From UBA5976 sp037137575 (GTDB lineage Bacteria; Actinomycetota; Actinomycetes; S36-B12; UBA5976), in contig JBAXKB010000002.1 in NCBI GenBank assembly GCA_037137575.1, positions 22,804 to 86,803 on the forward strand: a stretch of DNA of 64,000 nt, written 5' to 3'. This document shows, piece after piece, positions 8,655 through 17,897 of the stretch (the stretch's first letter is position 1; each line of letters opens with the position of its first letter). A program made the position numbers and the translations under genes. The notes beneath the pieces were generated by a model that was not told where the DNA came from, made no database searches, and was given only the letters and a program-made list of their open reading frames with translations.

Positions 8655-9932
8655 CTAGCCCTTGAAACGTGGGAAGGCAGCCCGACCCGCGTAACGTGCC
8701 GCATCATCTAGGTCTTCTTCAATTCGCAATAACTGGTTGTACTTGGCTACTCGATCAGTACGGGCAGGGGCGCCGCTCTTGATCTGACCACAGTTGAACG
8801 CCACAGCCAAATCAGCAATTGTGGTGTCTTCAGTTTCGCCCGAACGATGACTCATCATTGTGCGAAAACCTGCGCGATGTGCCATTTCAACAGCTTCAGC
8901 AGTCTCGGTCAATGAACCGATCTGGTTTACTTTCACAAGCAGCGCTGAAGCTGAACTTTCCACGATTCCGCGACTTATCCGCTCGGTGTTGGTCACAAAA
9001 AGGTCATCGCCGACAATCTGGACGCGATCCCCAATTGCAGCAGTAATCGCCTGCCAGCCAGCCCATTCATCTTCAGCTAGTGGATCTTCAATTGAGACGA
9101 TTGGGAAGTCTGTGACTAGACCGGTGTAGTAATCAATCATTTCCTGGGTGGTCTTTGTCTTACCCTCAACCACATAATTTCCATCTTTGAAAAGTTCGTT
9201 TGCGGCAACATCCAGCGCCAAAGCAATTTCGGTGCCAACTGCAAATCCAGCTTTACCAATTGCCTCAACGATGAGTTCAAGTGCAGCGCGGTTACTCGGC
9301 AGGTTCGGCGCGAATCCACCTTCGTCACCAAGACCGGTTGATAGACCCTTAGATTTCAAAACACCTTTAAGTGCGTGGTAAACCTCAGCGCCCATGCGAA
9401 GTGCTTCACCGAATGTTGACGCGCCGATTGGGGCGATCATGAATTCCTGAACATCAACATCGCTGTCAGCGTGTGCGCCACCATTGATGATATTCATCAT
9501 CGGCACTGGAAGAATGTGCGAATTTGGGCCACCGACATAGCGGTACAGCGGCAAGCCAGCAGAAGATGCTGCCGCTTTTGCAACAGCCAGCGAAACACCA
9601 AGGATTGCGTTTGCGCCCAAGTTTGCTTTGTTATGGGTGCCATCTAGTTCGATCATGACCTGATCGATAAGGCGCTGATCGCTAGCATCCAAGCCCAGAA
9701 TCTCTGGCATGATTTTATCTTCAACAGCTTCAATCGCCTTGATGACACCTTTGCCCAGGTAGCGTGACTCGCCATCGCGCAGTTCTACTGCCTCAAAAGC
9801 GCCCGTTGATGCACCAGATGGCACAGCGGCGCGACCGGTAGCTTCGTTATCGAGTGTTACTTCAACTTCAACGGTTGGATTTCCACGTGAGTCAAGGATT
9901 TCACGGGCACGGACATCGGCGATGCTGGACAT
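8655..9932 (-). CDS. eno: Enolase
   Basis: A 425-residue phosphopyruvate hydratase (2-phosphoglycerate to phosphoenolpyruvate in glycolysis). The N-terminal REILDSRGNPTVEVE motif, the catalytic GDEGGFAPN loop, Mg-binding residues in SIEDPLAEDEW and VGDDL, and SHRSGETEDT are all present. The ATG at 9932 has GGAGT nine bases upstream and matches the family N-terminus; the in-frame ATG at 9947 would add five unrelated residues. It has a roughly 70-150 base upstream region of its own after mazG, so it probably has its own promoter. Confidence 0.96.
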   Translation of the reverse strand: MSSIADVRAREILDSRGNPTVEVEVTLDNEATGRAAVPSGASTGAFEAVELRDGESRYLGKGVIKAIEAVEDKIMPEILGLDASDQRLIDQVMIELDGTHNKANLGANAILGVSLAVAKAAASSAGLPLYRYVGGPNSHILPVPMMNIINGGAHADSDVDVQEFMIAPIGASTFGEALRMGAEVYHALKGVLKSKGLSTGLGDEGGFAPNLPSNRAALELIVEAIGKAGFAVGTEIALALDVAANELFKDGNYVVEGKTKTTQEMIDYYTGLVTDFPIVSIEDPLAEDEWAGWQAITAAIGDRVQIVGDDLFVTNTERISRGIVESSASALLVKVNQIGSLTETAEAVEMAHRAGFRTMMSHRSGETEDTTIADLAVAFNCGQIKSGAPARTDRVAKYNQLLRIEEDLDDAARYAGRAAFPRFKG

Positions 9933-10079
9933 AGGGTTACTCCACATTTCTGTCAGATTCGATTGTTGAGGCTAACGACTCTAAGCGTGCCTCATTGCAC
10001 TGTGTCTAGCCTAGCGTATGCATGGTGACTCACTTGGGAGCCGACACTTCGGCAAACGAAACCGCCTAACCGCAGCGAT
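9933..10079 (-). promoter_or_regulatory. eno upstream region
   Basis: A 147-base gap holding the eno Shine-Dalgarno (GGAGT) and, on the minus strand, candidate -10 hexamers TACGCT/TAGGCT about 70 bases before the start. A small stem GCCGA/TCGGC with a four-base loop lies just after mazG and could attenuate read-through, but it has no T-run. Confidence 0.4.
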
Positions 10080-10742
10080 TTAGACCTGATTTTCCAATTC
10101 GTGGGCAACGACCACTGATCGATACTCTCCCATAGCGGCCCGTAAGCAAGATTCAGCGTCTAGATCCTGTGTCCGAGCTAACTGAACTGCAGAAACGAGG
10201 AGTTCAGCTATTTTTTCTTGCGTTATCTCACCAATTAGCTCGCCGAGCGCATCGGTAAGTGCTTTATTTTCATAAGCAACACCGAGTTTGCGTGAGCGAT
10301 ACAGCAGCTGAGTTGCCAATTGCAGTGCTGGTAGCGCTTTAGGAACTCCATCAGTTACAGATTCGCGATGTTTTTCTTCACGCTTAATTTGCGCCCAGTT
10401 ATCTTCTAGCTGTTCCTGAGTTTGGACATCCATCTCGGTGAAAACATGCGGATGACGGCGCTCAAGTTTGGCAACAACGTTCGCAGCAATCTCATCTAAT
10501 GTGAAACTTGGATCTGACTCTTCTGCGATGCGTGCATGGAAAACAACTTGCAGCAATAAATCTCCAAGTTCTTCGCGCAAGGCAGAAGTGTCTGCTTGGT
10601 CCATTGCTTCGAGAACTTCATAAGTTTCTTCCAGTAGATAGCGAGCTAGTGATTCGTGAGTCTGCTGCGCATCCCACAGACAACCGCCCGGGGACCTGAG
10701 TTGATCCATGACCGACACAAGTCGATCTACCGACTCAGACAT
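10080..10742 (-). CDS. mazG: Nucleoside triphosphate pyrophosphohydrolase MazG
   Basis: A 220-residue MazG-family enzyme that removes pyrophosphate from (often damaged) NTPs. The Mg-binding EETYEVLEAMD and EELGDLLLQVVFHA helices are clear in the first half, and a degenerate second MazG-like half follows. The start is three bases after the stop of the lipoprotein gene. The mfd-mazG-lipoprotein-eno order matches Rv1020-Rv1023. Confidence 0.92.
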   Translation of the reverse strand: MSESVDRLVSVMDQLRSPGGCLWDAQQTHESLARYLLEETYEVLEAMDQADTSALREELGDLLLQVVFHARIAEESDPSFTLDEIAANVVAKLERRHPHVFTEMDVQTQEQLEDNWAQIKREEKHRESVTDGVPKALPALQLATQLLYRSRKLGVAYENKALTDALGELIGEITQEKIAELLVSAVQLARTQDLDAESCLRAAMGEYRSVVVAHELENQV

Positions 10743-10745
10743 AAA

Positions 10746-11360
10746 CTACTGCGCGCTTTGCTGCGCAAACGAAAGTTTGTCGTCAACACCAACTGCTTGT
10801 AGCTGGGTTGGATCCCAAGTTCCATAACGCGGAGCTACTTCAATTTCTAAAGTGCTAGCAAACTGCAACAAGAACTGGCCAGTTGCATTGCTGCGCTCCT
10901 GGTCAGTGCCATTGGGCAGAGCTGCGGAGCCGATATATCCTTGGGCCAAAACAGTTCGGAAAAATGCATCAATCTGGCTAAGTGGGACTCCCTGCCCGGA
11001 TGCAAGCTGCTGCTCTACAACATCTTGGCCGTATTGCTGGTAGACCGAGTACCGAAGTTTTTGCACTTCGGAATCAGTGACTTTCTGTCCCAGCTTTGCA
11101 AGTGCGCGATCGACAATTTCAGAAATTAGTAGACGGTTAACAATTTTTTGGCCGATAGTTCCGGCATCCGGTGCTTGCGCCGCACTCGGAGTCAATTGAA
11201 TCTGCGCCATTGTTTCGGTTAGCTGCGAAGTTACCTCGGACTGCTTAATTAATGTGTCGCTAACGCGGGCGGCAGAACCAGCGTGTACGGGCTTGGATGA
11301 ACAACCAGCGACTAGTAGCAAGACCGCGATACCTGCGCCTAATTTTCCAAGTTTTGTCAC
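10746..11360 (-). CDS. SurA-N-like lipoprotein
   Basis: A 204-residue exported lipoprotein: hydrophobic signal with lipobox LVAGC (acylated Cys20), then a helical region resembling the N-terminal chaperone domain of SurA/PrsA-type foldases (VSDTLIKQSEV..., INRLL pattern). There is no parvulin isomerase domain, so any role would be as a chaperone-like factor outside the membrane. It sits between mfd and mazG, where mycobacteria carry a lipoprotein of a different type (LpqU). Function is inferred only from the domain resemblance. Confidence 0.65.
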   Translation of the reverse strand: MTKLGKLGAGIAVLLLVAGCSSKPVHAGSAARVSDTLIKQSEVTSQLTETMAQIQLTPSAAQAPDAGTIGQKIVNRLLISEIVDRALAKLGQKVTDSEVQKLRYSVYQQYGQDVVEQQLASGQGVPLSQIDAFFRTVLAQGYIGSAALPNGTDQERSNATGQFLLQFASTLEIEVAPRYGTWDPTQLQAVGVDDKLSFAQQSAQ

Positions 11361-11376
11361 AACTAACCATCCCTCT

Positions 11377-14300
11377 TTACGAAGCTACTATCAAAGTGTT
11401 TACAGCCTGTGCTACCCAACTAACAAGGTCAAATTCTTCAACGTCCATTGTTGAAACACCCAACTTTTGCTGTTGTGGCAGCGGTAAGACAATCGTACGC
11501 GTTGCTGGTTGTATCCGACTGCCTGGGTAGAGCCGAGTTAGACGAAGTTGTTTGGATTCAGGCAATTCAACTGGTGAGATTTTCACAGTGGCTCCGGCAG
11601 TGATCACATCAGTTACGCCTACAGAGTGCAACAAAGCACGCAGACGTGCCACATCAAGCAAGCGCTGCACTTCTTTTGGCAGGGCTCCATAGCGATCTTT
11701 TAGTTCTTGCGAAATTTCGTTTACTGAGGCGTCGGATCGGGCATCAGCCAACCGCTGATACGCCTCAAGTCTCAAACGCTCTTGCGGTACATACTGATGA
11801 GGGATGTGTGCTTCTACCGGTAATTCAACTCGGATTAAGGTTTCTGTTTCGGCAGTTACTCCATCACGAACTTCAGCTATTGCTTCGCCGACCAGGCGAA
11901 CGTAAAGATCAAAACCAACTTCGGCGATGTGTCCACTTTGTTCGCCGCCTAAAAGATTTCCAGCACCGCGAATCTCTAAATCTTTCATGGCCACTGCCAT
12001 GCCAGCACCTAAATCGGTATGCGATGCGATAGTCGCCAATCTGTCGTGCGCTGTTTGCGAAAGTGGCCGCTCTGGCTGATATAGGAAATACGCATATCCA
12101 CGTTCCCGGCTTCGACCAACACGACCACGAAGTTGATGTAATTGGGATAGGCCAAAAGTATCTGCTCGGTCAACTATCAACGTATTAGCATTTGGAATAT
12201 CCAAACCGCTTTCAATGATTGTTGTACTAACTAGAACGTCAAACTTATGTTCCCAGAAATCAACAATTATTCTTTCGAGTTCGTGTTCATTCATCTGACC
12301 ATGTGCGATTGCAATTCGTGCATCGGGAACAAGTTCAGCTAATTTACTAGCGACTCTATTAATGCTGGCAACTCGATTGTGGACAAAGTACACCTGACCA
12401 TCTCGCAAAAGTTCGCGATGGATAGCGGCCGCTATGTATTTCTCATCGTATGGGCCAACTGAAGTCAAGACAGGCAAACGCTCTTCAGGCGGAGTTTGGA
12501 TGGTCGACAATTCACGAATACCGGTTACAGCCATTTCTAAAGTTCTCGGAATTGGCGTTGCTGACATCGTCAACATATCAACATTGGTTCGAAGGGCTTT
12601 TAGATGCTCTTTATGTTCGACACCAAAGCGTTGTTCTTCATCGACGATGACTAGTCCCAGATCCTTAAAGCGCACATCAGCGCTGAATAACCGATGCGTT
12701 CCGATAACTACATCAACCGATCCGTCAGTTATCCCAGCAAGTGACTTCTTGATTTCTGATTCTGTTTGAAAACGCGACAGTGGCGCAATGGTTAACGGGA
12801 ACTGCGCATAACGTCTGGAAAATGTTTCAAAATGTTGTTGAACCAATAGCGTTGTCGGTACCACAATCGCCACTTGCTTACCATCTTGCACTGCTTTAAA
12901 TGCGGCTCGAACAGCAATCTCTGTTTTTCCATAACCCACATCGCCACAAATGACTCGGTCCATTGGAATCTCGCGCTCCATGTCAGCTTTTACATCATTA
13001 ATGGTCGCTAACTGGTCGGGAGTCTCGACAAAGTCGAAGGCATCTTCTAACTCGCGCTGCCAAGGGGTATCAGGACCAAAAGCAAATCCTCGACTTGCCA
13101 TTCGAGCTGCGTACAGACGGATAAGTTCGCCAGCGATTTGTCGCACAGCTTTACGGGCTCGCGTTTTTGTAGCTGCCCAGTCTCCCCCGCCGAGTTTGTT
13201 CAAACTCGGGGCTTCGCCACCAATATATTTTGTTACGTGTTCGAGTTGATCCGTCGGCACAAAGAGTCGATCTGCTGGATGCCCGCGCTTACTTGATGCG
13301 TATTCCAAAACTAGATATTCGCGAACTGCGCCTTGCACTTCTCGTGAGATCAAGTCCACATATCTGCCAACTCCGTGCTGGTCATGAACGACGTAATCGC
13401 CAGCGGTAAGCGTTAGTGGATCAATCTGCGCTTTGCGCCGAGTTGGCATACTCCTATTCGCCCGACCTGTTTCGCGAGTACCAAAAATATCAAACTCGGT
13501 TAACACAGCCAAGTTGGCATCGCGCGCAATCACACCATGCTGCTGGTGTCCTACGACTACTTGCACTACTCGTGAGTCAAAATCAAAGTTTGTTGAAACT
13601 CGGGCAGCAATATCCAATTCAGACAAAGTCTCAACAAGACGCGCAGCAGTGCCTGCGCCGTTCATCACAACAACAACATTGATTCGTTTGGACCAGAAAG
13701 AACGAATGTCACCAACAAGTTTGTTCATATTGCCGTGATATTCAAACGGCGCAGCAAAATCTAGATCAATGTCATCAGGCGCCCGAAGACTGGAAAGTTC
13801 ACACCAAGTAATTCGACTCGAACTGTTCTTAACCTCTGCATAATCGCGCAGTCCGGTGCCCGCCACAGATAGTGGTGAAACATTGCCTTGCGCCGCATTT
13901 TGCCAAGCGGCAGCCAAGAACTCGGCACTAGTGCTGATTATTTCATCTACTCGGGCTCTAATCCGCTCTGGCTGAACCTCGACGCCTACCCATTGACCTG
14001 CTAATAAATCTGTCACTAACTGCACGTCGTCTGTGAGTAATGGAATCAAACTCTCCATGCCCTCCACAGCGATTCCCTGCGAAATTTTTTCCAACATCTC
14101 TGAAATTTCAGGCATCTGTGATTTCAAATTTTCAGCCCGAGCAACAACTGCGTCAGTAAAAAGCAACTCGCGGCAGGCGGTTGCAGACAAACTGGCAACT
14201 GTTCCTCCGATGGAACGTTGATCGGCGGCAGAGAACTCTCTGATGTCATCAACGGTGTCGCCCCAAAGCTCAAGGCGTAATGGGTGAGCGTCAGTTGGTA

Positions 14301-14859
14301 CAAAAACATCAACGATGCCGCCACGCACCGCGAACTGGCCACGGCGATCAATTAGTTCTACCCGCTCAAAACCAAAATTGGCCAACTGAGTGCTTAGCTT
14401 GTCGATAGAAATTTCTTGACCAACTACTACATTGATCGGTTCGAGTGTTGCCAACTCGCGCATCACAGGTGCAATGAGTGAGCGCACTGACATTACGAGC
14501 ACTTTAAGCGCTGGATAGTCTGCGGGATTGGCTAAGCGATTCAACATAGCCACGCGCCGACCAACAATTTCACTACTTGGACTTAAGCGTTCGTGGGGCA
14601 AAGTTTCCCAAGCGGGGAAGAATGCAATCTGCGTTTGATCAACAAAATCGGAAAGGCTCTCAACTAGTTCTTGCGCACTTCGTTCACTTGGAGTTACGAC
14701 TAAAAGTGGCTGCTGACCATTTAATAATGCTGCGATAGCAAATGCAGATGTTGTACTGGGCGCACTCAAACTAACATCATCAAGGGTTTCCAATGAAGAC
14801 AAGATTGGTGCAAAAGTTGGCGCGTTACTAAAAAGGTGAGCTAAGGATTCGAAAGTCAT
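11377..14859 (-). CDS. mfd: Transcription-repair coupling factor Mfd
   Basis: A 1160-residue Mfd that pushes stalled RNA polymerase off DNA and recruits UvrA. In order: UvrB-like N-terminal domains, an RNA polymerase interaction domain around GDYVVHDQHGVGRY, a RecG-like helicase with Walker A GDVGYGKTE, DEEQRFG motif II and MSATPIPRTL motif III, the TRG motif region and a C-terminal autoinhibitory domain with DRYGALP. Full family length. Its start overlaps the CysQ-like gene by four bases (ATGA). Confidence 0.96.
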   Translation of the reverse strand: MTFESLAHLFSNAPTFAPILSSLETLDDVSLSAPSTTSAFAIAALLNGQQPLLVVTPSERSAQELVESLSDFVDQTQIAFFPAWETLPHERLSPSSEIVGRRVAMLNRLANPADYPALKVLVMSVRSLIAPVMRELATLEPINVVVGQEISIDKLSTQLANFGFERVELIDRRGQFAVRGGIVDVFVPTDAHPLRLELWGDTVDDIREFSAADQRSIGGTVASLSATACRELLFTDAVVARAENLKSQMPEISEMLEKISQGIAVEGMESLIPLLTDDVQLVTDLLAGQWVGVEVQPERIRARVDEIISTSAEFLAAAWQNAAQGNVSPLSVAGTGLRDYAEVKNSSSRITWCELSSLRAPDDIDLDFAAPFEYHGNMNKLVGDIRSFWSKRINVVVVMNGAGTAARLVETLSELDIAARVSTNFDFDSRVVQVVVGHQQHGVIARDANLAVLTEFDIFGTRETGRANRSMPTRRKAQIDPLTLTAGDYVVHDQHGVGRYVDLISREVQGAVREYLVLEYASSKRGHPADRLFVPTDQLEHVTKYIGGEAPSLNKLGGGDWAATKTRARKAVRQIAGELIRLYAARMASRGFAFGPDTPWQRELEDAFDFVETPDQLATINDVKADMEREIPMDRVICGDVGYGKTEIAVRAAFKAVQDGKQVAIVVPTTLLVQQHFETFSRRYAQFPLTIAPLSRFQTESEIKKSLAGITDGSVDVVIGTHRLFSADVRFKDLGLVIVDEEQRFGVEHKEHLKALRTNVDMLTMSATPIPRTLEMAVTGIRELSTIQTPPEERLPVLTSVGPYDEKYIAAAIHRELLRDGQVYFVHNRVASINRVASKLAELVPDARIAIAHGQMNEHELERIIVDFWEHKFDVLVSTTIIESGLDIPNANTLIVDRADTFGLSQLHQLRGRVGRSRERGYAYFLYQPERPLSQTAHDRLATIASHTDLGAGMAVAMKDLEIRGAGNLLGGEQSGHIAEVGFDLYVRLVGEAIAEVRDGVTAETETLIRVELPVEAHIPHQYVPQERLRLEAYQRLADARSDASVNEISQELKDRYGALPKEVQRLLDVARLRALLHSVGVTDVITAGATVKISPVELPESKQLRLTRLYPGSRIQPATRTIVLPLPQQQKLGVSTMDVEEFDLVSWVAQAVNTLIVAS

Positions 14860-15707
14860 GACTTATCAGCTAGGACTCGCAAGATTGAATTTTTGTATTT
14901 TGCTCGGCAGATAATTGCGCCCGGGACTTCGACATTGTCCTGGTTGAAATCAAACTCAGAACCATCAGGCAAGACCGCGGCTAATCCATAATGATGTGCA
15001 ACGGCTAAAGGCGCTGCTATGTCCCACTCATTGAATCCCCAAGTGTTCACGTAGATGTCTGCATGCCCACGGATAATGTGCGCCATTTTGGCGCCAACCG
15101 ATCCGTGACGCTCAATAGTTACATCCCGATCAAAGTCACTGCGCAAAGAGTCACAAATTGCATCTAGTTGTATCGGTGGATTAGACGGCGAGGTCACAAT
15201 ACGAATGTCATCTCTTGCAGAAAGCGTCCAACCTACTGCTTGCAAATGCATGTTCCCGTGAACGCCCGAATCAAATTCTGCGACGAATTGAACCGGATCA
15301 GCCGTTGAGAGTGTGGTTTTTGTCACCGGAACGCTAACTGCTGCTGCTGTTATTTTCCCTGGGGTTGTTGCTTGTGCTTCCCACAGCGCAACATGTACGG
15401 CAAAGCCCGGGTAACCTCGCGAAAAACTTGCAGTCCCATCCAGCGGATCAATAATCCAAACTCGCTGTGCACTGTGGCGAGATTTAGGATCAAGACTTTC
15501 CTCGCTCAAAATAACATCATCAGGCCTATGAAGCTCTAACTGGCTAATCAGGAATTCGTTGGCAGTGCGATCTCCCAAATCTCCAATCGCCTTGATTTCA
15601 TCCGCATCTGGGTTTTCTGCGTCAAGCGGCTCATAGTCTGCCAAAACTTTTAGCAAAATTTCCCCAGCCTGCGTCGCAAGTTTTTTTGCTAGAGCGTGAT
15701 CATTCAT
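14856..15707 (-). CDS. Inositol monophosphatase-family phosphatase (CysQ-like)
   Basis: A 283-residue phosphatase of the IMPase/FBPase superfamily. Metal-binding residues are visible in DVILSEES, WIIDPLDGTASF and the C-terminal NEWDIAAP. The sequence most resembles CysQ, which hydrolyses 3'-phosphoadenosine-5'-phosphate from sulfate assimilation or sulfotransfer; inositol-phosphate activity cannot be excluded. It overlaps both pth upstream and mfd downstream by four bases, so it is locked in the operon. Confidence 0.8.
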   Translation of the reverse strand: MNDHALAKKLATQAGEILLKVLADYEPLDAENPDADEIKAIGDLGDRTANEFLISQLELHRPDDVILSEESLDPKSRHSAQRVWIIDPLDGTASFSRGYPGFAVHVALWEAQATTPGKITAAAVSVPVTKTTLSTADPVQFVAEFDSGVHGNMHLQAVGWTLSARDDIRIVTSPSNPPIQLDAICDSLRSDFDRDVTIERHGSVGAKMAHIIRGHADIYVNTWGFNEWDIAAPLAVAHHYGLAAVLPDGSEFDFNQDNVEVPGAIICRAKYKNSILRVLADKS

Positions 15708-16276
15708 GAATTGAAACGATTCTGTGTTTCTTCCAGCGAAGAAGTCACTAAATGTTCTATCACGTCAGCACCTCGATTAATTAGGTCGGTGACTTCCGTT
15801 TGCTCAGCGGATCCAAAATTCTTCAAAACAAAATCAGCAGGATCTTGTTGGCCAGGAGGGCGACCAATTCCCAATCGAATTCGGTACCAATCGCCTGTGC
15901 CCAAAGATTTGCGAATCGACTTCAACCCATTGTGCCCATTATCGCCGCCACCGAACTTGACCCGAATTACGGCTAAGTCGATATCTAGTTCATCGTGTAA
16001 CACAATAATGTTTTGCGGATCAACTTTATAAAAGTTGGCTAAGGCTTTCGTTGGACCACCTGATTCATTCATAAATGAAGTCGGCGTCGAAATAACTACG
16101 TGCTTTCCACCTAGTCGAATCTCGGCAACCAGTGCCGGAGCTCGCTTGTGTTTACTAAGAGTTGCGCTTGCGTTTTTGGCCAACGCTTCAATAACCCGAG
16201 CACCAATGTTATGCCGAGTGAACGCGTAAGTGGGACCCGGATTTCCGAGTCCCACTACAAGCCATGTGTCTGTCAC
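15704..16276 (-). CDS. pth: Peptidyl-tRNA hydrolase
   Basis: A 190-residue Pth that recycles peptidyl-tRNA from stalled ribosomes. The motif GLGNPGPTYAFTRHNIG (residues 9-25) contains the catalytic His22; LHDELDI and GHNGLKSI complete the active site, and GRPPGQQDPADFVL the C-terminal part. GTG start, three bases after rplY, the standard rplY-pth pair. Confidence 0.95.
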   Translation of the reverse strand: MTDTWLVVGLGNPGPTYAFTRHNIGARVIEALAKNASATLSKHKRAPALVAEIRLGGKHVVISTPTSFMNESGGPTKALANFYKVDPQNIIVLHDELDIDLAVIRVKFGGGDNGHNGLKSIRKSLGTGDWYRIRLGIGRPPGQQDPADFVLKNFGSAEQTEVTDLINRGADVIEHLVTSSLEETQNRFNS

Positions 16277-16279
16277 AGA

Positions 16280-16741
16280 TTATTGCGCTGACTCGTTAGC
16301 ACCCTCTGTAGCTGCTGAATTATCTTCACCAGTTGTGCCAGCTTCTTCCTGACGCGCTGCGCGAGTAGCTGCCTTTGCAGCGGCCGACTCAGCCGCGGCT
16401 GATGCTGATGCCTCGGCAGCAGCTGATGCCGCAGTTGCTTCGCGCTCAATCGTTGCTGCTTCAGCAGCAGTAACTACAACTAGGTCAACATGCTCAACGT
16501 AACGACGAACTGGTTCAATCTGGATGTCCCGTGGGGTGACAATTTGAGTTTTGCCATCTACCAAGATTTCGATTGAAGATGCACGCTTGCGTAGAGTCAA
16601 AATTAGTTCGTGTGAATCAAGACTCACGTGCACTGGCGCTTGCCCATGCCCATAAATAACAGCCGGTGTCTGACCTTCACGGCGAAGACGACGTGCTGCG
16701 CCTTTTCCAAAATCTGTGCGTACGTTTGTTGTTAATGCCAT
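16280..16741 (-). CDS. rplY: 50S ribosomal protein L25 (short Ctc form)
   Basis: A 153-residue L25/Ctc protein that binds 5S rRNA. The N-terminal GKGAARRLRREGQTPAVIYG motif is characteristic, and the beta-barrel domain is followed by a low-complexity alanine/glutamate tail of about 50 residues. I start at ATG 16741, which has AGGAG nine bases upstream; the longer frame runs into the structured leader. The 142-base gap before it is unusually long for this operon (see leader feature). Confidence 0.92.
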   Translation of the reverse strand: MALTTNVRTDFGKGAARRLRREGQTPAVIYGHGQAPVHVSLDSHELILTLRKRASSIEILVDGKTQIVTPRDIQIEPVRRYVEHVDLVVVTAAEAATIEREATAASAAAEASASAAAESAAAKAATRAARQEEAGTTGEDNSAATEGANESAQ

Positions 16742-16883
16742 TTGATACTCCTCATGTCGGTTCGCGGAAATGCTCCGCAGGAGACCTTCGTCGATAACGG
16801 CTTTCGCATGAAGCAAAGCCCTCGCCGAGGAGCAACTCAAGGCTAAAGCGTAAGACAGGGCGAGGTCAAACTAGCCAGATGGT
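16742..16883 (-). promoter_or_regulatory. Structured leader of rplY
   Basis: Between prs and rplY. On the minus strand there are several inverted repeats: CCTCG/CGAGG around a single base, GCGGA/TCCGC around a five-base loop, a GGCGAGG/CCTCGCC long-range pair, and a GCTTT/AAAGC stem. This density is not seen in other gaps of the operon and suggests a structured 5' leader, perhaps for autoregulation by L25. Function is inferred. Confidence 0.4.
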
Positions 16884-17864
16884 TTAGACGCCTACGTGGT
16901 CGAAAAGTCCAGCAACAGAGCCTTCGTCAAAGACTTCGCGGATTGCCCGGGCTAGTAGCGGCGCGATTGGCAAGACAGTTAATCCGGGGAAACGTTTCTC
17001 ATCTGCAATTGGCAAAGTGTCGGTTACAACGACTTCTTTGATACGTGAGTTCTGCAAACGTTCAATTGCAGGTGAAGACAAGATGGCGTGGGTAGCCGTC
17101 ACAATCACATCTTCCGCACCGTTTTCAAACAATGCTTCAGAAGCTTTTACAATAGTTCCACCGGTATCGATCATGTCATCAACAACGATGCAGATACGGC
17201 CCTTAACGTCACCAACAACTTCTAGCACCTTGGCTTCATTGGGCACATCTGGATCGCGACGTTTGTGAATGATTGCCAATGGAGAATCCAGAATGTCGGT
17301 CCAGCGCTCAGCTACTCGAACTCGACCGGCATCTGGCGAAATAACTGTGATCTTGCTGCGATCGACGGTGCGACCAATATGAGCCGCCAAAATCGGCAAC
17401 GCAAACAAGTGATCTACTGGACCATCAAAGAAACCTTGAATCTGAGCTGTGTGCAAATCCACGCTCATTAGTCGATCTGCCCCAGCTGCCGTGAAAAGAT
17501 CAGCCATTAGGCGGGCAGAGATCGGTTCGCGTCCAGCATGCTTTTTATCTTGACGCGCGTAACCGTAGAACGGAGCAACTACTGTGATGCGCTTTGCTGA
17601 AGCACGCTTAAGTGCGTCGACCATGAGCAACTGCTCCATGATCCATTCGTTAACGGGTGCGGTGTGAGTTTGCAAAACGAATGCATCGCAGCCACGAATT
17701 GATTCATCAAATCGAACGAAGATTTCTCCATTGGCAAAATTGTAAGCACGCGTTGGCACTAGATCTATGCCCAGTTCTGCAGAAACTGCCTGAGCTAATT
17801 CTGGGTGAGAGCGACCGGCAAGAAGTACCATTCGCTTGGCATTGCTATTGGTGATACCGGCCAT
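16884..17864 (-). CDS. prs: Ribose-phosphate pyrophosphokinase
   Basis: A 326-residue PRPP synthetase (ribose 5-phosphate plus ATP to PRPP) feeding purine, pyrimidine, histidine and decaprenyl-phosphate-ribose synthesis. Visible are the flexible-loop residues YARQDKKH, the SVDLHTAQIQGFF stretch and the PRPP-binding VVDDMIDTGGT. Start ATG with GGAGGG upstream; 33 bases after glmU, the conserved glmU-prs pair. Confidence 0.96.
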   Translation of the reverse strand: MAGITNSNAKRMVLLAGRSHPELAQAVSAELGIDLVPTRAYNFANGEIFVRFDESIRGCDAFVLQTHTAPVNEWIMEQLLMVDALKRASAKRITVVAPFYGYARQDKKHAGREPISARLMADLFTAAGADRLMSVDLHTAQIQGFFDGPVDHLFALPILAAHIGRTVDRSKITVISPDAGRVRVAERWTDILDSPLAIIHKRRDPDVPNEAKVLEVVGDVKGRICIVVDDMIDTGGTIVKASEALFENGAEDVIVTATHAILSSPAIERLQNSRIKEVVVTDTLPIADEKRFPGLTVLPIAPLLARAIREVFDEGSVAGLFDHVGV

Positions 17865-17897
17865 ACTTTTTGCCCTCCACTTAAGTGCTTGTTGTAC

